From: Eisenibacter elegans DSM 3317 | GTDB taxonomy: Bacteria; Bacteroidota; Bacteroidia; Cytophagales; Microscillaceae | Assembly (NCBI RefSeq): GCF_000430505.1 | Contig: NZ_AUMD01000011.1 | Coordinates: 186,001 to 250,000, forward strand | DNA: 64,000 nt | Reading direction: 5' to 3' | Translations under genes and position numbers: made by a program | Part shown: positions 17,529 through 27,200 of the stretch, piece by piece | Position numbering within the stretch: the stretch's first letter is position 1 | Layout of the letters: the number at the start of each line of letters is the position of its first letter | Notes under the pieces: generated by a model | Told to the model about the DNA's origin: nothing | What the model saw: only the letters and a program-made list of their open reading frames with translations | The model's database searches: none

Positions 17529-19475
17529 ATGTCTTTCCCTTCTTTCGATACCCTCCAGCGCTTGCTCAAGATGGAGCGCGACGCTGACCGCCAACAGTAC
17601 CACAGCCAGATGATTCAAACGCCACTGTCGGAGCGTAAGACCAAGGGTTGGAGCTGGTATCCGGTGCGGCTGGCCGGCAGCGATATTGGACTGGGCGAAC
17701 AGTATCAGCTCAGCCTTGAGCGCCCTTACCAAGCCGATGCCTCGGCCTTTCAGGTTGGGGGGCGGGTGTCTATCTTCCATCTTGATGCCAATGGGGTGGC
17801 TGCCGACACACTCCCCGGGGTCATTGTGGCGCTGTGGAAAGACCGGATGCGGGTGGCGCTCAGTGTCGAGGAGCTGCCCGATTGGCTCGACGAGCCCCGC
17901 CTAGGGGTCGATATGCTCTTTGATGACCTCACTTACCAAGAGATGGAAACCGCCCTTGAGCAAGTTATCAGAGCCAAAGAAGGACGTTTGGCCGAACTGC
18001 GAGCCACCCTCACAGGGCAGAAGCCCGCAAGTTTTGCGGCAGAGGTACCACATTATTATCACATAGCCACGCTCAATGAGTCTCAAAATGAGGCGCTGCG
18101 ACAGGTGCTGGCTGCCAAAGATGTAGCCCTAGTACACGGCCCTCCGGGAACGGGCAAGACCACCACCTTAGTCGAGGCAATCAAACTTACCCTCGACACC
18201 GAAAAGCAGGTGTTGGTATGTGCCCCCAGCAATACCGCCGTAGACCTACTTACGTTGCGCTTGGCGCAAAAAGGCCTGCGGGTACTGCGTATTGGCAACC
18301 CGGCTCGTATCGATGAAGACTTGGTGCAGTACAGTCTCGATGCCCAACTATCGGCTCACGACGACTATCGCTACCTCAAACAACTCCGTAAACAGGCCGA
18401 CGAGTACCGCCGTATGGCCGGAAAATACAAACGTAAGTTTGGCAAAGATGAGCGCGAGCAACGCCAACTGCTCTATACCGAAGCCCGAAAAATAAGCGAA
18501 GACGCTCAGGCGTTGGAGAAATATATGCTCAACGATCTGCTCCAAAAAGCGCAGGTCATCACTGCCACCCTAGTGGGGAGTGTCAACAAATACATCCGAG
18601 CCAAGCAGTTTAGTACTGTATTTATTGACGAAGCCGGGCAAGCCCTAGAACCGGCCTGCTGGATTCCGATTCAGAAGTCCGAACGGGTGATTTTTGCCGG
18701 CGACCACCGACAGCTGCCCCCTACGGTCAAGTCCTTTGAAGCCGCGCAACAGGGCCTGAGCCGTACGCTGTTTGAGCGACTGATGCACACCCAGCCCGAA
18801 GCCTCTGCATTGCTGCGCACCCAGTACCGGATGCACGAGCAAGTGATGCAGTTTTCCAATGAGCAATTTTATGAAGGCAAGCTCATTGCCGATGAAAACG
18901 TAGCCCAACACAGCCTGCTCTCGCCCGAAGCCGAACCGCAGCCTATCCTCAGCCAAGCAGTGAGCTTTATCGATACAGCAGGGTGTGGGTTTGAGGAGCA
19001 ACAAAACCCCAAAACACGCAGCCGTGCCAACCAAGAAGAGGCGCAGCTCTTGCTCCGACACCTTACCCAACTAATACAAGCCTTACAGTGGACCCCCAAG
19101 GGGCAGCTCAAAACCGATTTTTCGATTGGGATTATATCCCCCTATGCTGCTCAGGTAGAGTTACTGCAGCAGCTATTGGCCGAAGACAGCTTTCTGCAAG
19201 GCATCCGTGATTTTGTACAAATTAGTTCGATTGACGGATTTCAAGGTCAAGAGCGCGACATCATCTACCTCTCCCTTGTGCGCAGTAATGAAGACAACGA
19301 AATCGGCTTCCTATCTGATACCCGCCGGATGAACGTAGCCCTCACCCGTGCCCGCAAGCGCCTAGTCGTCATCGGGGACAGCGCCACCATTGGTGGGCAC
19401 TCCTTTTATGAGGCTTTTTTGAATTATGTGGAGCGTATCGGGGCATACCAAAGCGCCTGGGAGTATATGGCATAG
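17529..19475 (+). CDS. UPF1/IGHMBP2-like superfamily 1B helicase
   Basis: A 648-residue AAA/SF1B helicase, likely a 5'-3' RNA or DNA unwinding enzyme. An N-terminal OB-like/1B region (about 1-190) precedes Walker A GPPGTGKTTT near 206, motif Ia CAPSNTAVD, a coiled insertion rich in Lys/Arg/Glu at about 265-335, Walker B FIDEAGQALEP, motif III GDHRQLPPTV, motif IV LRTQYRMH, motif V SSIDGFQGQERDIIYLS and motif VI NVALTRARKRL. The architecture matches the bacterial IGHMBP2-like helicases. It stands alone; substrate polarity is known from the family, not from this sequence. Confidence 0.92.
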   Translation: MSFPSFDTLQRLLKMERDADRQQYHSQMIQTPLSERKTKGWSWYPVRLAGSDIGLGEQYQLSLERPYQADASAFQVGGRVSIFHLDANGVAADTLPGVIVALWKDRMRVALSVEELPDWLDEPRLGVDMLFDDLTYQEMETALEQVIRAKEGRLAELRATLTGQKPASFAAEVPHYYHIATLNESQNEALRQVLAAKDVALVHGPPGTGKTTTLVEAIKLTLDTEKQVLVCAPSNTAVDLLTLRLAQKGLRVLRIGNPARIDEDLVQYSLDAQLSAHDDYRYLKQLRKQADEYRRMAGKYKRKFGKDEREQRQLLYTEARKISEDAQALEKYMLNDLLQKAQVITATLVGSVNKYIRAKQFSTVFIDEAGQALEPACWIPIQKSERVIFAGDHRQLPPTVKSFEAAQQGLSRTLFERLMHTQPEASALLRTQYRMHEQVMQFSNEQFYEGKLIADENVAQHSLLSPEAEPQPILSQAVSFIDTAGCGFEEQQNPKTRSRANQEEAQLLLRHLTQLIQALQWTPKGQLKTDFSIGIISPYAAQVELLQQLLAEDSFLQGIRDFVQISSIDGFQGQERDIIYLSLVRSNEDNEIGFLSDTRRMNVALTRARKRLVVIGDSATIGGHSFYEAFLNYVERIGAYQSAWEYMA

Positions 19476-19685
19476 ACACACTAGAAATTTTCTCTGTTGT
19501 AGACATTTGTCCCCAATCAAAACAAGTGTATCTTGGGAGAGGTACTACACAAATTTTATCGGTCAAAAACGCATTACAAACCGGCCTGTGTTGTATCTTC
19601 GCAAGCTTTTGTCTGATTTATTTATAATAAATTGATTATCAGGCGATTGTGATGTTACTTTCTTTTTTGACAATATGATGATTTT

Positions 19686-20330
19686 ATGTGGAATGACAAT
19701 GCCTCTCTTAGCCCTGAGCAGATAGCCGATGCCTTGGCAACAGACTTATATGCGGTTTGTGCCGATTTTGCTTCTCCCGAAGAGGTTTTAGGACTTCGTC
19801 AAGCGCTTCTGGCGCAACAGCAGGCAGGGGCAATGCAGCAAGCCGCCATTGGCCGAGGTGAGCAGCAACAAGTCCGTCCGGATGTACGCAACGATAAAAT
19901 TGTGTGGTGGGAGCCACAAAAGCTACAAAATCCAGTAGAAATTGCTCTCTATGAGCGTTTACAAGCACTTCGTATTTGCCTCAACCGTAGCCTGTATCTA
20001 GGTATCAACTATACAGAATTGCACTATGCTTATTACCCTATTGGGGGGCATTATGAGGCGCACTATGATGCTTTCAAGGGTGTAGGGCGGCGCAAAGTGT
20101 CGTTTGTATTGTACCTAAACCCAGACTGGCAGCCCCAACACGAAGGAGAGCTTCGTTTGTTGTTTGAGGGGCAAGCCCCCATCGACATTGCGCCTTTGGC
20201 TGGCACCTTGGCTTGTTTTCTAAGTACGGAGGTACTGCATGAGGTGCGGCCTACCAAAGCACCACGGTATAGCCTGACGGGGTGGATGCGCCACAGCGAC
20301 CTACAAGATATGCTTTTGGCCAATGCCTAG
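19686..20330 (+). CDS. 2-oxoglutarate/Fe(II)-dependent dioxygenase (prolyl-4-hydroxylase-like)
   Basis: 214 residues with a double-stranded beta-helix fold. The iron triad is visible: His and Asp in GGHYEAHYDAF (about 120-130) and the distal His in EVLHEVRPT, followed by the 2-oxoglutarate-binding Arg in APRYSLTGWMR. The intervening RKVSFVLYLNPDW segment is typical of P4Hc proteins. It may hydroxylate a protein or small molecule. The start codon ATG at 19686 sits after a 210-base leader with no second gene. Some relatives act on ribosomal protein or translation factors, but that cannot be read here. Confidence 0.88.
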   Translation: MWNDNASLSPEQIADALATDLYAVCADFASPEEVLGLRQALLAQQQAGAMQQAAIGRGEQQQVRPDVRNDKIVWWEPQKLQNPVEIALYERLQALRICLNRSLYLGINYTELHYAYYPIGGHYEAHYDAFKGVGRRKVSFVLYLNPDWQPQHEGELRLLFEGQAPIDIAPLAGTLACFLSTEVLHEVRPTKAPRYSLTGWMRHSDLQDMLLANA

Positions 20331-20400
20331 TACACAGGCTCCTCTGTGGTTTGATACCAAAATAGAGGGTTATTTGTCTGTCATATCTGAGGGGGGCGGC

Positions 20401-20928
20401 TTATAAGACCTGCCCGGGGGTATCTCCATCAGGGTTGCGCCACCATTGTAGCCACGTTTGCCAGCAGATATAAATATCAAGTAGGAGAGACCGGTTTTGG
20501 ACATACCAAACGTCTAGGGCAAATCGGGATTCCCAAGGCAGGGCGTTGCGCCCGTGGATTTGTGCCCAGCCTGTAAGCCCCGGTTTTACGTGATGCCTGC
20601 GGCGCTGTTCGGGGGTCATCTTGGATAAGTATGCTACGGGCAGTGGTCGCGGCCCGACAAGACGCATATCTCCTCGAAGGATATTCCACAGTTGTGGCAA
20701 CTCATCGAAAGAATATTTGCGCAACCATCGCCCCCAAGGGGTGAGGCGAAGCTCGTCGGGTAAGGGAACTCCTTGGGCATTGTATGCTTCGCGCATTGTA
20801 CGAAACTTATACATCCAAAAGGGGCGCTCACCTTTGCCAATACGTTGTTGTACAAAAAACCAACGTGTGTGATACGCCGTGTGTGTAGTGATATTTTGGT
20901 GCATATCCAACAAAAAAAGCCTATGCAA
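20401..20928 (-). CDS. Bacterial sugar transferase, lacking the usual N-terminal membrane hairpin
   Basis: Initiating phosphoglycosyltransferase of the WbaP/PglC type, which moves a sugar-1-phosphate onto undecaprenyl phosphate. The catalytic part is intact: FFVQQRIGKGERPFWMYKFRTM, LRKYSFDELPQLWNIL with the Asp-Glu dyad, GDMRLVGPRPLP, and HHVKPGLTGWAQIHGRN. Normally this follows a hydrophobic re-entrant helix and an SPGPVFF motif. Here the frame upstream is open for about 35 codons (to 21036) but has no hydrophobic helix and no start other than TTG 20928. The likely start is that TTG, or ATG 20904. Truncated, or a shortened variant. Confidence 0.75.
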   Translation of the reverse strand: MHRLFLLDMHQNITTHTAYHTRWFFVQQRIGKGERPFWMYKFRTMREAYNAQGVPLPDELRLTPWGRWLRKYSFDELPQLWNILRGDMRLVGPRPLPVAYLSKMTPEQRRRHHVKPGLTGWAQIHGRNALPWESRFALDVWYVQNRSLLLDIYICWQTWLQWWRNPDGDTPGQVL

Positions 20929-21026
20929 GAGCCGAAGCTTGTGCAGAGGCGCAACAAATCTTAGTAAGACAGTCAGCGGCAGGTGCGCCCCTTCTCTACA
21001 AATACAAGAGAGGGCAACAAAATCGC

Positions 21027-21419
21027 CTATTTTTTCTTACGTACCAGCATCATCAGCTCTTTTTGTACGTGCCAGTCTTTGGCCAGCTTGAGCAGGGCGG
21101 TTGCTTCCATTTCGGTTACATAGCCCTTGTTGTTGTTGGCTTCCCAAACCATACTCAAAAACTCCAAGCGCGTCTCTTTGTCGACACTGCCTACAACATC
21201 ATTGAGGTATTCGCGTGCGCGCTCAAAGGCAGTATAATAGTCAATTGCAATGAACTCATTGGCCCATTTCATTTCATCCCAAGCATCGAAGCGCTCGGCG
21301 GTGTTGTTGAGTATTTCTTGTTCTTCTTTATCCAGACCGTGATAGTGAAAAATAACAGATTTCAGCAAGAGGATTGCCTTCTTCTGGTCACTTGTCATTG
21401 TGTTCTTGTCTAAAGCCAT
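21027..21419 (-). CDS. TerB-like hypothetical protein
   Basis: 130 residues, all-helical by composition, with no signal. The C-terminal half (LEFLSMVWEANNNKGYVTEMEATALLKLAKDW, described here by its position at about 85-117) resembles the helical TerB/tellurite-resistance fold with an N-rich loop, but the match is only by appearance. Strongly charged C-terminus (VRKKK). ATG at 21419. It lies between the cyclase-family gene and the sugar transferase on the same strand. Function not assigned. Confidence 0.7.
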   Translation of the reverse strand: MALDKNTMTSDQKKAILLLKSVIFHYHGLDKEEQEILNNTAERFDAWDEMKWANEFIAIDYYTAFERAREYLNDVVGSVDKETRLEFLSMVWEANNNKGYVTEMEATALLKLAKDWHVQKELMMLVRKKK

Positions 21420-21533
21420 TGTCCTTGATAGTTTAGTAATTTCTTACTTTACAAATATAAAATGTAAAAGCAAATTATCCTTGTCTTAGGTAGTAGTACT
21501 CGCAAAAAAGTATCAGGCTGTCATTTCATTGCG

Positions 21534-22301
21534 CTATTTTTGAGGGGTTGTTGGGTAAATTACGGGGCGGCTGGGGGCTGCGTCCGTTTCCCAAGCTCCT
21601 ATTTGTAGGCAGAGCAAGTACCAGCCGTCGGGGAGGTGGTTTGGTACAAATATTAGTTCTGTAATGGTTGCATCTATGCGGGGCTTTGGCGGATAATTCC
21701 AAAATCCTTTATGCACCAAAAGTGTGCCATTATCTTGCTCTTTATCTACTGAGGGCAAATCAACCAACAAGTGCTTTACCCCAAGCTCGGCCAAGTACGC
21801 TCCTATACAAGGCTCCAGAAACGGGGGGTTGGTACCTGAGTATTGTTTTTGCAGTTTTTCTGAACCGTTAGGCAATGTACGAATAATCAGGGCTTCGGGG
21901 GTAATTTTTCCAAGTTTTTTTTTCAAATCAGCCTCCAACACTATTTTGTCATTGGTGGGATGGTGGGCGGGTTGTGGAGTGAGGCTGATCAATTGGGCTA
22001 TAGCCCATACAGGGCTGGGCAAGGAGGCAATATTGACAGCGCGGTCAGGGCTGATATGGCCATAACACTCCGTGTGAGTGCCGTTGCCGTGTGGCGTAAG
22101 GGTGATTTTTTGGTAATTGACGCTCCCTCCTTCGGCCACGCTGCCTACAAAATCACCTTGGCGTATGGTTTCGAATCGTGGGGCATCTGCGTAGTAACAG
22201 TTGGGGTTGGCTTCTCCAGCCCGTAAGGGGATGCAGAGATCTGTACCTTGGTATAGGTTGGCCTGCCAGGCGAGGCCTTGATGATGGTGTGTGAGTTGCA
22301 T
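21534..22301 (-). CDS. Cyclase-family metal hydrolase (kynurenine-formamidase-like)
   Basis: 255 residues of the cyclase/KynB superfamily, metal-dependent amide or lactone hydrolases. The signature HGNGTHTECYGH at about 91-102 is the family HxGTHxD motif with Glu in place of the usual Asp, plus the following metal-binding His. The region GVKHLLVDLPSVD and the later EDNGTLLVHKGFW match the second half of the fold. Kynurenine formamidase is one possibility, but no other kyn genes are nearby, so the substrate is open. It follows ettA after a terminator, so it likely has its own promoter. Confidence 0.85.
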   Translation of the reverse strand: MQLTHHHQGLAWQANLYQGTDLCIPLRAGEANPNCYYADAPRFETIRQGDFVGSVAEGGSVNYQKITLTPHGNGTHTECYGHISPDRAVNIASLPSPVWAIAQLISLTPQPAHHPTNDKIVLEADLKKKLGKITPEALIIRTLPNGSEKLQKQYSGTNPPFLEPCIGAYLAELGVKHLLVDLPSVDKEQDNGTLLVHKGFWNYPPKPRIDATITELIFVPNHLPDGWYLLCLQIGAWETDAAPSRPVIYPTTPQK

Positions 22302-22313
22302 TGTGGCATAAAG

Positions 22314-22356
22314 TCAAAAAGAGCCGCCCCAGAAGCATGGGCTCTTTTGGGGCGGT
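22314..22356 (-). terminator. Intrinsic terminator of ettA
   Basis: CCGCCCCA (22324-22331) pairs with TGGGGCGG (22348-22355). On the minus strand the stem is followed by CTCTTTTTGACT. Confidence 0.8.
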
Positions 22357-22367
22357 CTCAGATAATG

Positions 22368-24032
22368 TTATTTCAAGTTGCGGTACTTGATGCGTGTAGG
22401 CGTAACATCGCCGAGGCGTTTGCGGCGGTTTTCTTCATACTCGCTGAAATTACCTTCAAACCAATACACCTCTGAGTCGCCTTCGAAGGCCAAGATATGT
22501 GTGGCGATACGGTCAAGGAACCAGCGGTCGTGGGAAATCACCACAGCGCAACCGGCGAAGTTGTCGAGAGCTTCTTCGAGGGCGCGGAGGGTGTTTACGT
22601 CAAGGTCATTGGTAGGTTCATCCAGCAAGATGAGGTTGCCGCCTTGCTTGAGAGCAATGGCTAGATGTACGCGGTTGCGCTCTCCACCAGAGAGACTGCT
22701 GATTTTCTTCTGCTGGTCTGTGCCGTTGAAGTTAAACTTACTCACATAGGCGCGGGCATTGATTTCGCGTCCGCCGAGCATAATCAACTCATTGCCGCCA
22801 GAGATAGCCTCAAATACGGTCTCGTCAGGTTTGAGGTCGTCGTGCTCTTGGTCTACATAAGCAATCTCGACGGTTTCGCCTACTTCTATCTCCCCTGCGT
22901 CGGGCTGTAGCTGTCCGGTAAGCATCTTGAAGAGGGTAGATTTACCCGCGCCGTTTGGCCCGATTACCCCTACAATACCGGCTGGAGGCAGCGAAAACGT
23001 GAGGTTTTCGTAGAGCAGTTTGTCGCCAAAGCCCTTGGCTACGCCGCGTACTTCGAGCACCTTGCTGCCCAAACGTGGTCCAGGAGGGATGAATAGTTCG
23101 AGTTTGGCTTCTTTTTCTTTGGCCTCCTCGCCCAACATTTTTTCGTAGGCATTCAGACGAGCCTTGCCCTTGGCTTGGCGGGCTTTGGGGCTGAGGCGAA
23201 TCCATTCGAGCTCGCGTTGGAGCGTTTTTTGGCGCTTCGACTCTTGTTTTTCTTCTTGGGCTAGGCGCTTTTGCTTTTGTTCGAGCCAAGAGGAGTAGTT
23301 GCCCTTCCAAGGAATACCCTCGCCTCGGTCTAGTTCGAGAATCCATCCGGCTACGTTGTCGAGGAAGTAGCGGTCGTGGGTAATGGCAATGACAGTACCC
23401 TTGTATTGTTGGAGGTGCTGCTCAAGCCAGAGGACAGACTCTGCGTCGAGGTGGTTGGTAGGTTCGTCGAGCAGGAGTACATCGGGCTCTTGGAGTAGGA
23501 GGCGGCAGAGCGCCACGCGGCGTTTTTCGCCCCCAGAGAGGTTTTCGATTTTGGCATCGCCAGATGGCGTACGGAGAGCGTCCATAGCGCGTTCGAGCTT
23601 GTTGTCAAGGTTCCAAGCATCGTGTTGGTCGAGCTTCTCTTGGATTTGCCCTTGTTTGGCTAGGAGCTTGTCGAAATCAGCATCAGGGTCAGCAAAGGCT
23701 TCGTTGATTTGCTCGTAGGCTTTGAGCAGGTCTACCACTTCTTGTACCCCCTCTTCGACAACCTCTCGGACGGTCTTGTTGGGGTCGAGCTGCGGTTCTT
23801 GCTCCAACAGGCCTACGGTGTAGTTGGGCGAAAAAACAACCTCTCCGAGGTATTCTTTGTCCAATCCTGCAATGATGCGCAGTAGAGAAGATTTACCTGA
23901 GCCGTTCAGACCAATGACACCGATTTTAGCGCCATAAAAAAAGGAGAGGTAAATATCTTTGAGCACCTGCTTCTTAGGAGGGTAAATTTTACTTACCCCC
24001 GCCATAGAGAAAATAATAGTTTCGTTACTCAT
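22368..24032 (-). CDS. ettA: Energy-dependent translational throttle protein EttA (ABC-F ATPase)
   Basis: An ABC-F protein that binds the ribosomal E site and gates the first peptide bond according to ATP/ADP ratio. Two nucleotide-binding domains are present: Walker [10 protein letters not shown] and [12 protein letters not shown] signatures [12 protein letters not shown] and [12 protein letters not shown]; Walker [14 protein letters not shown] and [13 protein letters not shown]. The linker is EttA-like, with [23 protein letters not shown]. 554 residues is the standard length. ATG at 24032; a TAAATTTG -7-like box lies on the minus strand at 24093-24100. Monocistronic, ending at its own terminator. 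Confidence 0.95.
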   Translation of the reverse strand: MSNETIIFSMAGVSKIYPPKKQVLKDIYLSFFYGAKIGVIGLNGSGKSSLLRIIAGLDKEYLGEVVFSPNYTVGLLEQEPQLDPNKTVREVVEEGVQEVVDLLKAYEQINEAFADPDADFDKLLAKQGQIQEKLDQHDAWNLDNKLERAMDALRTPSGDAKIENLSGGEKRRVALCRLLLQEPDVLLLDEPTNHLDAESVLWLEQHLQQYKGTVIAITHDRYFLDNVAGWILELDRGEGIPWKGNYSSWLEQKQKRLAQEEKQESKRQKTLQRELEWIRLSPKARQAKGKARLNAYEKMLGEEAKEKEAKLELFIPPGPRLGSKVLEVRGVAKGFGDKLLYENLTFSLPPAGIVGVIGPNGAGKSTLFKMLTGQLQPDAGEIEVGETVEIAYVDQEHDDLKPDETVFEAISGGNELIMLGGREINARAYVSKFNFNGTDQQKKISSLSGGERNRVHLAIALKQGGNLILLDEPTNDLDVNTLRALEEALDNFAGCAVVISHDRWFLDRIATHILAFEGDSEVYWFEGNFSEYEENRRKRLGDVTPTRIKYRNLK

Positions 24033-24267
24033 GGTTTTTTCTTATTTTTACGTATGATAGCCACCAAGCTACGATTCGTTGTGCATTTTGCCCAAATTTA
24101 GGCATTTTTGCACGATTATCGCAGGGAAGTGGAGGCATTGAGATGCGTAATTTTCGCTTTGGGGTATTCCCAAGGTTCGAAAATTTTCACTCTTTCAAAC
24201 AGTCCCTTAGGCATTTAGCCTTTTTAACAACAACCAAACATACCCATCACAAAAGCCCAAATGTATT

Positions 24268-25632
24268 ATGAACACCACTACTGACCATCAATTTGGATAT
24301 ATCAAAGACGACAAAGTATTTCTAAAAGGATTTCTCACATTTGAAGACAGGCAAATCGGCGTTGTAAAAGAGACTGCTGCTGCTGCCTTGGCTTATTTCG
24401 AAAAGCGCTTTGAGTTGGCCAAACAGAAAGTAGAAGAGCTCGAAAAACTCATCTACAGCGCTCAAAATAAAGGCTCTTACTTGATGAAGCTGGTACACAT
24501 GCGCAAGTACCTCTCGGAGTTTGATGGTTTGGGCGATTTCCCGGCGCTTTTTGCCAAGCTAGATGTGCTGGAGGTCGAGCTGCGCGACCTTATTGCCAAT
24601 AACCGTCTCAAGAATCTTGATATCAAAAAAGCACTGCTCGAAGAGCTCAAAGAAGTAATCAAAGACCTCGAAAGCCGTGAGTCTATCGAGCAGGTGAAGG
24701 AGATTAAGATGAAGTGGATCAAGACTGGCGCTGCGGTAGAAACCTTTAATGATGACCTAGAGGAGGAGTTTAACCAAACCATCGAAAACTATTTCGAAGA
24801 GCGCAAAGAGGTATATAAAGCCCGCAACAAGGAAATCAAAGACCGCTTGCGCGCCTACAAAAACATTATCTTTGAAGCCCACGGGCTGAAAAACTCTGAT
24901 AACTTTGAGGAGACTTTCCAACGCTTCCGTACCCTCCAACAAACTTGGAAAACGACAGGCAAAGTCCCCCACCGCAAAGCTACGCGCCTATGGGAAAGCT
25001 TCAAGGCGGCCAACGAAGTGTTTTTTACCCGATACAAAAACTTCCGCGCCCTCCAAGAACAGTTCCCCGATCAAAGCAGCGAAGAAATCAAACAGCAAAT
25101 TGTACAAAAACTCTATGGCCAATCGATAACCCTGCTCGAAGATCTCTCGCCCGATGCTACCGAAGCCGCCAAAGAACTGCTCGTAGAATGGAAACAGCTG
25201 ACCTCGACTTTTCAGCAGCTTGACCCGGGTATTGTCTACAAGTTTCGTAATAACTGCGACAAGGTGTTTGAGAAGAACTACCTAACGCGGGTGATGAAGC
25301 GCAAATATCCGCTATTTGAAACCAAACTCCCCCTAGAGCAACTCAGCTTGCAGATAGAATGTATGCGCGGCCTCATCCGACGCGAAGAGCAGGAGCTGAG
25401 CATCAATCAGGAGCGACTCGATAAAATGGAGCAAGAAAATGCCCGCCAACAAGCGCAATTCAACGCTCAACAAGCACGCGGTGGATATGGCGGATATCAG
25501 AGAAGATTCCCCCAAAAACCCCCTATAGACCGTAATCTGCGGCAACTAGCCAGCACTGTCCACGTCCAAAGACGTAAACTTGAAGTAAAAAAACAAATTT
25601 TGAGAGAGCTTGAGGAACAATTAGCGCAATAA
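24268..25632 (+). CDS. DUF349 repeat, coiled-coil protein
   Basis: 454 residues, highly charged, mostly helical and coiled coil, with no signal or membrane helix. Several DUF349-type repeats are visible, each with a W-K-x-G-like core: MKWIKTGAAVETFNDDLEEEF, LQQTWKTTGKVPHRKATRLW and LLVEWKQLTSTFQQLDP. A Gln/Gly/Arg-rich stretch (QQARGGYGGYQRRFPQKPP) breaks the helices near residue 410. DUF349 proteins are widespread in Bacteroidota, and their role is not established. ATG at 24268. The gene is divergent from ettA and upstream of the DUF2795 gene. Confidence 0.85.
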   Translation: MNTTTDHQFGYIKDDKVFLKGFLTFEDRQIGVVKETAAAALAYFEKRFELAKQKVEELEKLIYSAQNKGSYLMKLVHMRKYLSEFDGLGDFPALFAKLDVLEVELRDLIANNRLKNLDIKKALLEELKEVIKDLESRESIEQVKEIKMKWIKTGAAVETFNDDLEEEFNQTIENYFEERKEVYKARNKEIKDRLRAYKNIIFEAHGLKNSDNFEETFQRFRTLQQTWKTTGKVPHRKATRLWESFKAANEVFFTRYKNFRALQEQFPDQSSEEIKQQIVQKLYGQSITLLEDLSPDATEAAKELLVEWKQLTSTFQQLDPGIVYKFRNNCDKVFEKNYLTRVMKRKYPLFETKLPLEQLSLQIECMRGLIRREEQELSINQERLDKMEQENARQQAQFNAQQARGGYGGYQRRFPQKPPIDRNLRQLASTVHVQRRKLEVKKQILRELEEQLAQ

Positions 25633-25761
25633 TTGCGTATCTCATCTTACGGAATTTGGCGAAAAGCTTGTTTTTCTAAAACAATTTGCCTATCTTCTGT
25701 GTATACGATTGAGTTCCTTCTCAAAAACGTTAATTAGGTATTTGTTAAACCATAGTAGCCT

Positions 25762-25983
25762 ATGTACTGGACGTTAGAACTGGCATCTTATTTAGAAGAT
25801 GCCCCTTGGCCTGCTACCAAAGAAGAGTTGATTGATTTCGCAATTCGTTCGGGAGCACCCCTAGAAGTGGTAGAAAACCTTCAAGAGCTTGAAGACGATG
25901 GGCAACCTTATGAAAGTATTGAGGAGATTTGGCCCGACTATCCCACCAAGGAGGATTTTTTCTTCAATGAGGACGAATACTAA
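25762..25983 (+). CDS. DUF2795 small acidic protein
   Basis: 73 residues starting MYWTLELASYLEDAPWPATKEELIDFA, rich in Asp/Glu with an acidic tail. This is a short conserved protein with the DUF2795 helix-turn-helix-like core (PATKEELIDFAIRSGAPLEVVENLQEL). The role is unknown. It is followed by a strong bidirectional terminator, so it is probably a single-gene transcript. The acidic character and short size could suggest a protein-binding modulator, but this is speculation. Confidence 0.85.
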   Translation: MYWTLELASYLEDAPWPATKEELIDFAIRSGAPLEVVENLQELEDDGQPYESIEEIWPDYPTKEDFFFNEDEY

Positions 25984-26025
25984 TTCGGGCTACCTCCATT
26001 CGTAAGAACAATACCGCCTAAAAAC

Positions 26026-26055
26026 AAAGACGCACAGCAATGTGCGTCTTTTTTG
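26026..26055. terminator. Bidirectional intrinsic terminator
   Basis: AAAGACGCACA (26026-26036), loop GCAA, TGTGCGTCTTT (26041-26051), with T-runs on both strands. It separates the DUF2795 gene from the convergent DUF3667 gene. Confidence 0.9.
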
Positions 26056-26064
26056 TATGCCTGA

Positions 26065-27026
26065 TTAGAAAAACAGCAAACCCAATGCCACTAACAGCAC
26101 AATGCCCATCATCAAAGTAAACCCATACAAGTTACTCAACCACCAAAGCCTGAAAATAGTCCACCATCGGCTTTGGCCATAAAACACCCTAAAGCCTCGG
26201 TATACATACCATATTACGGAGCTTAACAAGACGGTCGTAACAAGCCACCAGCCCGTAAACCAATGGTTGATCCAAAACGTCAGCCCCACCATCAGAAAGA
26301 GATAACTGTGTAGGTGCAATACCAAAATAAGGTGCTCCACATAATAGCACCTCACCCGACTATAGCTCATCTGTAAGAGAAAGGCAAAAATCGGGATTAA
26401 GAAAAACATCATCACAGAACCTTTGTTGATGACCGAAGTCAGCAATTCTTTTGGCGTAGCCGAAGCCAAGCGCAAGGCCTGCCCCACCAGAAGTTGGTTG
26501 ATTACCGAGGGGCTTACTCCCATCGAGTCACACATGGCCGCCTTGGAGCGAATGCCTTGGTTTCGCAAAAACAAGGCCTTGCTCGCAGAAATTTTAAAAA
26601 AATTAAAATCGCCCTTCGCCTCTTTTTCCCCGGCCAGTATCCGCTGTTCTATGGTCTGGCTGCCGAGCTTGGGGTTGTTTTTAAACAAGACCGACTGCGT
26701 AACGAAGGCCATCGTAAAAAAATAAAAAAACTACACACCACATACAACCGGATAGGGGTTACATATTTTGTGCGCTTACCTTCAATATAAGCTTGGCTCG
26801 GATAGCCGGGTTTGCTCAAAAAAGGCCACAAACTTCGCCACAGCCTATTATCGAGCTGGCCGACATCATTCAAAAAATCGTAGACAATATAGCGCAGTGG
26901 GCGTACTTTCTGATGGTTTTCTTGTCCACACTGTGGGCAATAGTTAACCGGAGTATCAAATATATAGCCGCAATTGAGACACTGGTCGGTTTTTATTCTT
27001 TGCTTGTTCATAGGGAAGCATATCAT
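26065..27026 (-). pseudogene. DUF3667 zinc-ribbon membrane protein, split by a -1 frameshift
   Basis: Two overlapping frames make one DUF3667-type protein. The first (27026 or ATG 27011 down to 26649) has a zinc ribbon CLNCG...CPQCGQ, then LNDVGQLDNRLWRSLWPFLSKPGYPSQ and YIEGKRTKYVTPIRLYVVCSFFIFL. The second (26712 to 26065) continues with AFVTQSVLFKNNPKLG, a helical loop region, and four to five transmembrane helices ending ALGLLFF. The join falls at 26715-26730, two runs of seven T (minus strand), where the frame reads ATT TTT TTA, an exact T_TTT_TTA slippery heptamer. Slipping back one base joins the frames and gives about 320 residues. It may be a real programmed frameshift, a mutation, or a base-calling error. 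Confidence 0.7.
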
Positions 27027-27138
27027 TGACCAACAAATATAGCGGCTCAGATAATATAAAAGGCAAATATTTTATGGAGATAGCTATGTTGTACTCAAAC
27101 AAGGTTTTGGGCCGTCTCGAAGCGCTAGGTATCCATAG

Positions 27139-27168
27139 CCAAAAACCCACGGGTTGGGTCGTGGGTTT
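27139..27168 (-). terminator. Intrinsic terminator of the AAA ATPase gene
   Basis: AAACCCACG (27143-27151) pairs with CGTGGGTTT (27160-27168), followed on the minus strand by TTTTTGG. Confidence 0.8.
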
Positions 27169-27200
27169 GCAAGCATATCCAATGATAGGGGGCTAGCTAT

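Noticed and set aside
17529-19475. UPF1-like helicase as part of a phage-defence system
   Set aside because: No nuclease, PLD or accessory defence gene is adjacent; neighbours are metabolic.
25762-25983. Small acidic protein as an antitoxin
   Set aside because: There is no toxin gene beside it and the family (DUF2795) is a conserved chromosomal one.
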